This document shows, piece after piece, positions 56,424 to 64,000 of a DNA stretch of 64,000 nt (its first letter is position 1; each line of letters starts with the position of its first letter). The notes beneath the pieces were generated by a model. The model saw only the letters and a program-made list of their open reading frames with translations. It did not search any database and was not told the origin of the DNA. The DNA is from Topomyia yanbarensis. Its lineage: Eukaryota > Arthropoda > Insecta > Diptera > Culicidae. Both the position numbers and the translations under genes were made by a program. The stretch lies in contig NC_080672.1 of assembly GCF_030247195.1 (NCBI RefSeq), positions 378,982,166-379,046,165 on the forward strand. Direction: 5' to 3'.

Positions 56424-56910
56424 GATCTTTCTGACCCGCGATTTTAGCCGCAATGTTTTGCTTTACGGTTCAGTTTGTTTGCTTGATAGTCCTATACTTG
56501 AAGAAAACATGCCCGAAAGTCCTGGACTAGCTCTGAAAGTCTCCATGAAGTCCTGATGCAGTTTCCGGCATCGCTTCGATAACATGATGGTACCTTCCGA
56601 ACAGCAGACAAACATTACTTGAAATCTGTTTGTACTGCACATATAGAGGTGTGGTCATTGTGATAATAAATCTCGGGTTTTCATTTCTTTTGTGCAGAAT
56701 TTATTCTCTCTTTTTTCCAGCACGTGAAAATTAATGAAAACATTAACTTTTTTCGAAATTTATGATCGATATTCTAAGAGAAAGACATTGTAAACAAATT
56801 GCATTCAAGAGCTTCCGGAACCGACCACACAGAGAACTGTACCAAATAAGAGGAAGCATAACGATTCTACATTCGCAGAACTTCAAATGTTTCTAACTTG
56901 GACTTTTTGA
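56424..56910. other. Spacer without recognised gene
   Basis: Nothing supportable seen. Confidence 0.4.
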
Positions 56911-57090
56911 CGTAGGACTACGTCTTTGTTTTCGATATGGGGGTGCACTCTGCAAATTCTACAAAAATGGTATGTAACGAAAAGTGGTCCAATTTTAAAC
57001 GCATATAATTCAACCATCTCACGATAAATTTTCAATTTTTTTGCACAAATCGCCCCGAAATACTTCTAAGAATAGCTTCCAATAGATAAA
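56911..57090 (+). repeat. Dispersed repeat, inverse copy of 6885-7255
   Basis: GTAGGACTACGTCTTTGTTT, GATATGGGGGTGCAC, CTGCAAATTCTAC and AATTTTCAATTTTTTTGCAC in the order seen on the minus strand at 6885-7255. An inverted AGTCCTACGTCTAC appears at 58553-58566, which may be the far end of a larger element of about 1.65 kb. Confidence 0.55.
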
Positions 57091-57233
57091 CTCAAAGATT
57101 TTTGATATCATAGCATTAAAAAATTAAATAATATACAACCTTGTCAAAATATCGCGCATTAACACACAGAAGATAGCGCTTCCCAAGCCCTGTACGACGG
57201 ATTGGTATACCTAGCGCGCAACGCTTCTATGAA

Positions 57234-57313
57234 TGACGTCATCATCGACTATTTAAAGAACGGACTTGGCCAGACACGCTCAGTTCCCTGTTGAACGGCT
57301 GGCGAAGCAGATC
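57234..57313 (+). promoter_or_regulatory. Candidate core promoter: CRE, TATA, Inr, DPE
   Basis: TGACGTCA (57234-57241, a perfect CREB/ATF site), TATTTAAAG (57250-57258, TATA-like), TCAGT initiator (57280-57284, A+1 at 57282) and AGATC at 57309-57313, exactly +28 to +32, matching the downstream promoter element consensus RGWYV. Spacings fit Drosophila-type Pol II promoters. No open frame follows closely, so it could serve an unannotated non-coding RNA, a distant exon or an LTR/DNA element. Confidence 0.45.
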
Positions 57314-59099
57314 ACTGCGCTCTGTTTTTTACAACCAGTGTAGCTGAGCTGGAAGTCCGTTACACTGGCTGTGGAGGGACGCTGCCCTGTGTCGTCCAAC
57401 AGGCGACCGCTCCAACTGCTTCCTAAATGCCGCTGTAATGTTGCCAGTAAATTTTTGGTTTAATTAGCACATGTATTTGCTATTTGCGCTTGAAATTAAG
57501 TAATGTAGTGGTAGTAATAAGCTTCCCATTTTGGTTTAAACGCAAGGGCAGTTTTTAAAACAGGATTTGATTAATTAGTTTAGCTCATCTAAGTAATTTT
57601 AAGCAATTTTTTTTCTGTAATTTAAAAGGAATTTTACGAAACTTGGTGAATTTGGCCCACTTAAAATCTGCACAAAGTGTTGCATAACGCAGGGCTGTTT
57701 TTTGGAACAAAATTATGTGTTATCATTCAGCCCTTTGCTAGGCAAAAACACGATTTTATGACAGATGGGCTAAGCGTGGCCGTTCCTTTCAATCGGGAAA
57801 GGCCGCGTAGAATTTTGGTGAAATGCGCTCATAGTGGTGGTACTAGTTGTCTCTTTTGTTCTACCCATCATCATCAGCGTTGACTCATTTTGCATTGTAC
57901 GCTTGGGTTCAATGTTTGGCGTCAATGTGTTGGTAGGTAGGGGAACTGGCGGTAAAATGAACACGTTAAGCAAAGTCATTATTTTCTAACTAATAAGTGA
58001 ATGAGATATTACAATCACCTTATGTTTCTTGTTAGACATGTTTTGTACATATCTGGTAAAAATACTTCGTCATAAACACATTTTTTCAAACATGATTCTT
58101 GATTTCTAAACATGTCAAAAAATGAGACATGTTTATAGCGAGTGGGTAAAATGAACATGTGGCGGTGTTAAAATGAACAGCTTCTGGTGACCTGGAAAAT
58201 GTCCTGTATGTATGCAATGCGCAGCGTTGGAAAGCATTTTCCGATCAATGCTAATATCCCAACAAATCATGACACATACACATGCAGGCAAAAAAAATTG
58301 TCACGGAAGAATTGAATTTTCATGACGTAATATTAACCATTTTACAATCCTGTGGCATCGAAACACATCTACAAACTTGGGGTTATCCATGGGTGTTTGA
58401 ACTTTTAGGATCTGTTTGAGACCAACTAGAAAGCTTGTTCTACACATGAGATATGATTATATTGTCTAAAATTTGATTTTTCTTCACCGGTCCGAGTGTT
58501 TTTTCCCGCACACTAAGTACTAAGAAAATAAATATTTTACATTAAGTAGTATAGTCCTACGTCTACAGTTCGTGCAACCCCATAGGGCTGCCCCTAGTAG
58601 TTTTTTGTAAATTTTTAGAATTATGTTGTGAAAATTTGGTAGAAAATCAGATTGGATCTCAACATACGAACTATTTCAATTTTAACCGGCCGCCTGCTAT
58701 AAAGTTGGCTTGCTTCAGTTGTTATAAGACCAAATAAGTTTTTCCTAAATTCAAGAATGTTTCAATGAAAATCAATAAAAAATATTATGAACTGAACTTT
58801 CGAAGGTTTTTCTCTGAATTTGCGTAATCAGATCAAAATATTTACGAAATATCTTATTTCTCTTTCTATCTCGCCAAGATTTGATAATGACTACGGCCAC
58901 TGAAGACGTAATTTATAGTGCATTAAAAAAGTCTGGAAGGCCTTTGCTATCGGTCGATGGATTTCCATTATTTATAATACATATTTTTTCCACTGTAGGA
59001 CTGTAAAAGAATCTTTATCCATCGTATTGGGAAAATCTCTAATGGATTTATAAGAAATATGAAGACAAACAAAAACATCTAAAAAACTTCTGAGCAACT
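57314..59099. other. Spacer; TAAAATGAACA words at 57930-58180
   Basis: GGCGGTAAAATGAACACG (near 57950), GGGTAAAATGAACATG (near 58144) and GTTAAAATGAACAG (near 58168) recur, suggesting part of a dispersed element. No gene recognised. Confidence 0.4.
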
Positions 59100-59107
59100 C
59101 CGAGAAT

Positions 59108-59350
59108 CAGTGGCGGATCCAGGGGGAGGGTCTTGGGGGTCCGGACCGCCCCCCCCCCGAAAATTTTTAACTTCTTGAGAAATTTTAAAACAAAATACGT
59201 TCAAAATTCAAAACCATTTCAAACGAGATTCACTCACCAAGACTAATTTTAATTAAATGAGTGCATTACATATTACGAACTGTACAATGAACATTTCAAA
59301 ATTGAAATTTCGGACCCCCTGCGAAATGTTTTTTTCTGGATCCGCTCCTG
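59108..59350. mobile_element. 243-bp hAT MITE with perfect 8-bp TSD
   Basis: Starts CAGTGGCGGATCCAG, ends CTGGATCCGCTCCTG (15-bp TIR, 2 mismatches). CCGAGAAT flanks both sides (59100-59107 and 59351-59358). Inside each end an inverted G- or C-rich pair (GGGGGTCCGGACCGCCCC on the left, CGGACCCCCTGCG on the right) extends the symmetry. The frame at 59257-59475 crosses its edge and is not a gene. Confidence 0.9.
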
Positions 59351-59358
59351 CCGAGAAT

Positions 59359-62300
59359 CAAGTAGAAAATATAAAATCGTCCTGTTTAATCCGTACAACT
59401 GGTTGTTCATGCTTCAGGCCCATTTTCCATTTTCTTTCTTATGAATATCATTTTACACTGATTCTAACATGTTAGTCCATAATTCTCAAGCTATTTACAT
59501 GATTGTCTTTTTCAGCGGCTCTCAGCTTACTACATTGTTCCAACATATAGCCTGTGCGAGCAATAAGTTCCTAATCTGTTTTTTCTCATCTATTGCTCGT
59601 TTTCAGTTTCCTAAAGAATTCACTGTTATCTTTTCAGAAGCTTCAGAAGCAATTTTTTTTCTGTAAATGAAATTGAAATAAAAATATAACAAATTAACAT
59701 AAAAACTATAAACTGAATAATACCACTTTTTTCAAAGATGCGCTCCAAAAAACTATTTTCATATTTCTCATTTGTATAATAAAGAGTTCTTGCACGTTTT
59801 TTTCCTTTTAACACCATTAAATTAGAGATTACTTAGTAGGGAAAGTTATGAAAATTTAAAGCCATAGTACTAAAGTGAAAGCAAGGATTTACAATATACT
59901 GATCGGAAAATTAGAAGTGATTGGTTCATTAGGCTTAAAATCTTCCGCACTAATCTTTTATCTTCTGCTGGTAGGAGTCGAGTTACTACGAATTGCTCAA
60001 ATCTACCAACATGTCTCACGGCAACAGCAGAGTCATCCCTCTTTACCCCGAGAACCGACAGCTTTCCTATCTGTACATTCCAAATCCTTTCATGACTACT
60101 TAGTAATCTCTACCTAATTTAATGTCGTTAAAATGACAAAAGATAGAACTAGAATGAGATGTTATTCAAACAAATAACATCTATATAATTCCAAAAGTGT
60201 TTCTAATATAATATTATGTTAGGTTTTAGAAGAAAGCTAAAAGTTTCATTTGTTATCGCTTTCCATGCAATACTTCCAGCAATCGCCATATATGCCTTTA
60301 CCGACAGCATTAATCATTTGCAATAAAAAGTTTATAAATTTTAGTCAAAGCAAAAAATGAAATTGATCACCAACACTCTTGTCTTTTTAAATCGGTAACC
60401 GAATCTTTGCTGCCGTTACCGCTTCCTCTCAGAAACCTTATCTTGTTATCGGCAGAGATTCCTGATTTCAGCGAACTTGCGTCAAATTTTGCTTTTATCG
60501 AAGCGTCCTAAGATTACATGAAGGAAAGATATGCAGTAAGTTTCACATATTTCTCGTATGTCTTCAACATTATAATCATACTTACTAATCTAAAAAAAAA
60601 CCCCGAACCCCCCCCCCCCCCCCCCTGCGCACGCCAATGAATATCAGGCTTTCAAATTTGACATTTGTGCACTGTTGCTATATAATAGCATTAGTACCGC
60701 AAAAACGGCAGTCAATCTCTGTACAGTAATAGCACAGTATTTCGCCTTTTCTGGCATAATACTGCCATTATATCAGAATATATGGCTGAACGGCTGTTTT
60801 TGACATCCCTATATGTAGATATAAGGCAGATATTAGGCTACGTTATAATGCTTATTAGTTACTTGGATATGAACATCGGTAGATTGTTAATTTTTGAACT
60901 GATACCTGCATAAGTTCTCTAAATTGAAAAACTACCACATAGAAAATTTTATCAGTTTTTTGACCCGATTTCGTCAGCCTCATATGAAAATTGATAGATG
61001 ATAGATGGATAGTTTGATAGGCTCCAGCAGACGAACCAAATTGAATTCGAGTAAATCATTTGTGGAGCATATTTTTCTTATCATAGAGATCCGAAATATG
61101 CAAAAATAAAAAAAAAATATTAAATTTTACACTGTCAGACCCTCTTAAGGTAATCTTAAACTAAATAATCAGAAAGGGTTATGAGGCTATATCTAGGAAC
61201 TGAAGGAGAATATTTTAAGAGCTTCGGTTTCTTAAAAAGAAAGAAACATATATATATATCCCGGATTTGTAAATGTCCCCGTTTTATGAGCCTAAAATTC
61301 ACCAAGGGCTGATAAAAACAGGTCTTCATTGCATTTCTTTTAAAAATTATTTATGTATAGCGAGTAAAAAAATGTTTTCAATAATTGAGCAGCAAGTAGA
61401 GAACATGCTTCGTGAAACCCGTTTTAAATGTACTAGATTGTAAAAATTTTAAATAAACTTCAAGCATAAAAATCGGACTGAGATCCTTCAGCAAAAGAAT
61501 CGCTTCAAAATTTCTCACCTGCAAAACTTCGAAAATATGAACCTCCAGAACCAGATAAAAATAAATAATTCGTCAGCAGTCCTTAGCTTCCGTATACGTG
61601 ACGTTCAAGAGTAAAAGTCGGCTAAACAAAACTAATTTGAAAGAATCGCATGAATTTTTTGCGGTTTTTATACTGAAGGTTTTTTATCCGACTCTTTTAG
61701 CGGTGAGCCCCAGTTCGAGTTTTGTTTTTGAAGTTTATATCCGATTTTTACATTCTAATATATTTGAAGTGGGTTTTACGAGGCACATGCCAGCTGTGCG
61801 ACTTTCATTTTCGGTCGCTCAATTAATGAAACGATTCGGCTATTCAAAATGAAATATTCCTGAACACTACGGACAATCGAATCTGGCCTCTACAAATTTT
61901 ATTTCCAAACATCGGAATCCAACCCATTCAATATCTACCACCAAAATGGATACATCCTTTGTTGAGGACGACGCACCTGTCCGACCAACGCCCGGCCAAG
62001 CGCACCGCACAATGTAATAAACATAATAATTTAGACAAAAATGTTTCAATGAAAATAGCCGCCTAATCAAAAGCACGTGCCCGAGGAATTCAATCAAAAG
62101 CGGATCTGCCCAGCTTAATTGCTGTTTATATCTCTCCTTTTTTCTCTGCCTTAGCGCTACACCTACCTATCAACTTCATCGTTCATCGTTCGGTAGCGCT
62201 CGGTGCTACACAACCACCCGGGTATGATACGAACCGAAGGCAGCGAGCTATGTACGCACTGTACGCTCACCGAACAATCAACCACTCGACCAGAATCAAA

Positions 62301-64000
62301 TCCGGTGAAGGCGGAATTCAATCGCAACGCATACCTGTCCCAAAATTCTCACGAACTAGCAAAACTTAATCATTTCATACTATTTTCCTATTCGGGGAAA
62401 ACCATGACACCGAGCTAGCGAACGCAAGTTTATCTGATTGAAACCAAAGCAGGCTGTCGATGATGGTACGGAAGGGATGCGGAATCGCACGCAGTTATGC
62501 CGGTGGGCGATGAAAAATATGAAGCGAACAAAACATCAAAGCCGGCATAACTTTTCCGCTATAGATCCTGACATAGAGCCTTTGAGCTGCTGGTCACAAG
62601 GGCGGTCATGATTCTCGGATTGAGGCTGTAAAATGTATGGTGTTAGGAGGTAAGTTTCGACATTCTTTTCGGAAATCTAAATTTCTCGAACCCAAAAGAT
62701 GCTTCTGAGCACAGATTTGTGGAGGAAAAATGATACATTGTAACAACCCCTACTCTTACAAACAAACCAATGAACGAAATTTCACATCTCTATCAGAAGG
62801 TAGCACCTCGGCCTAACCTGCGAGATGAAAGGGTGGTCCTACATTGCTTCTGTTGTCGTGACGAGAAAGGACGCAAGGATGAAAGCGGTTCCTTTGGTGT
62901 TGCGTTTCCCCTTGGTGATGATGATGATGATGGGAAATCCGGCAGACGACCAAGCCATGGATGTGTGTTTGTGTCGATGGAATGCTCAGGTGGGCTGCGG
63001 TTCGCTTTATGCGTTGCTTGCCGCATCGATCGTGTGGGTTGCGAAGGGGGTTGGGTGGTGAAGAAGGGAAGATGTACCATCAACTGTAAAGCTCGCAGAG
63101 TGGTAGCAATAAAAACATTGCCGAAGTGATTTTATGTTTTATTGCTTACGCTTCGAAATTGTTTGAAGGGATTTGATGAAATTGGTTCACTCTGCGTTGC
63201 GTGGGTGAAATGGGTATGTGTGTGTGAGTTGTTCGTCGATGTTCGGGTTGTCAGACGTCTATTTTACGGTTTGATTTTTGACTTTGCCATCAAAAATGGA
63301 TTCTAATACAGGAGTGAGACATTGAGTTTCCATTTGGCAATTGTTGTGGCTCAACAAGGAAGATTTCTGAATTCCAATTCAATTGAGTAAGGCCCTTGAG
63401 AAAGAGATTTCGAACAAATGTTTCAAGGAATTATATTGTGCACTCCGCACTCTGTTATATTATTTATTTGGTAAAATTTCTACTCATCCAGAATTTAGAC
63501 AACACTGAAGTGGAATTTGAGAGTATTTCTCGGGGGTGAGTCTGCCACTCAAAGTGCACCAACAATGTTTCTTCCTCGTCAAGTATTCCAACTTAAATGT
63601 GAGATATAGAATTCATTATTAAGCTAGGGAGTGTGTCGATACTTGCTATCAGATAGCAGCTTTGCGACGAAGCGGGAATGATTGCTTTTCCTTTACCTGT
63701 GCGACTGTCACGTGCCCCTTTGAAGGTTGTTCAATTTTGAGTATTTTACTTCAGAGCAGCGAATCGATTTGAAAATTTTATTATAAAAATATTTGTTATT
63801 TTCACTCAGAAATATGGAACAATCGTTCTTATTCTGGTGTTATAAACGAAATGTACTACAGAGGCATCGTTATTTTTTCATCCGCGTTATAACTGTTTGA
63901 GATAATAATCAGAGAAACTATTCGATGCTTCCGGTCTTAGTTTGGACACACGTCCTACCAATACAACAATTTCATCGTGTAAATAACCAATACACTTCGT
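59359..64000. other. Long spacer, no recognised gene
   Basis: AT-rich to about 62100, then more mixed. Frames at 62203-62418 and 62770-63129 (with a GAT repeat) lack recognised domains and overlap frames on the other strand. A run of 18 C at 60608-60625 followed by TGCGCACGCCAATG resembles the end of a hAT-like repeat, but no partner end was found. Confidence 0.45.
60608..60625. repeat. C18 homopolymer
   Basis: Eighteen consecutive C, followed by TGCGCACGCCAATG. The length is likely unstable and could also be a sequencing or assembly error point. Confidence 0.85.

Noticed and set aside
62770..63129. 119-codon plus-strand frame with an Asp run
   Set aside because: Asp run comes from a GAT microsatellite; overlapping open frames on both strands and no recognised domain.
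1..64000. CRISPR arrays, bacterial operons, ribosomal RNA genes
   Set aside because: No regularly spaced short repeats with unique spacers, no operon-like coding density and no rRNA sequence; base composition and elements are those of an insect genome.
1..64000. Integrated RNA-virus fragments, common in Aedes genomes
   Set aside because: No frame shows motifs I can assign to a viral protein; the unassigned frame at 35050-35391 is left open rather than claimed.

Overview
The window looks like intergenic DNA from a repeat-rich insect genome, most likely a culicine mosquito of the Aedes type. This rests on a DD37E Tc1/mariner-family transposon (ITmD37E, a group first described from mosquitoes), on R1-, Jockey- and I-like LINE fragments, on dense hAT-, pogo- and TTAA-type MITEs, and on AT-rich spacers. 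No species marker is present, so the genus is an inference. I find no intact host gene. Almost every recognisable coding stretch is a broken transposable element; the exceptions are a histone H1-like tail and two coding-like frames that I cannot name.

Layout, left to right. 1-840 holds two tandem ~330-bp repeat units. 0.99-4.04 kb has two GCGGT-rich blocks, the second abutting a deleted R1 LINE. 5.3-8.8 kb is a cluster of inverted-repeat elements. 9.2-12.4 kb has a ~116-bp tandem repeat, an unassigned 94-codon frame and a small inverted repeat. 14.25-18.46 kb has a decayed mariner-type transposase, then a 1,164-bp ITmD37E copy with perfect terminal repeats inside an A-rich, T-poor domain, then a ~590-bp short-TIR element. 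19.24-21.02 kb is a 1.78-kb foldback. 21.1-30.3 kb has pieces of three LINEs and a pogo-type MITE. 32.7-35.8 kb is a 3.1-kb hAT-type element with a perfect 8-bp target duplication.

The right half is dominated by two copies (39.7-44.2 kb and 52.9-56.4 kb) of one composite element. Each has long terminal inverted repeats (about 0.4-0.6 kb) around a ~1.78-kb core of LINE-derived gag and RNase H/C-terminal sequence. Each copy was later hit by a different insertion. Copy 1 received ~1.72 kb carrying a frameshifted histone H1-like tail and two histone-type 3' stem-loops. Copy 2 received a 740-bp palindromic hAT-type MITE. Between them lie near-perfect hairpins (46.5 and 47.7 kb), a ~2.2-kb element with TAGGGTGACCATA ends and a degraded Jockey-clade LINE (49.7-52.2 kb). 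From 56.4 kb to the end the sequence is mostly featureless, apart from a dispersed repeat, a TATA/Inr/DPE-like core promoter with an upstream CRE (57.23-57.31 kb) and a 243-bp hAT MITE with a perfect target duplication.

The elements do not form a pathway. What they show is nesting order. The most unusual items are the composite LINE-carrying inverted-repeat element, the histone H1 remnant inside it, and the long foldback, which could make double-stranded RNA if transcribed. All boundaries were read by eye, and those marked approximate may be off by tens of bases.
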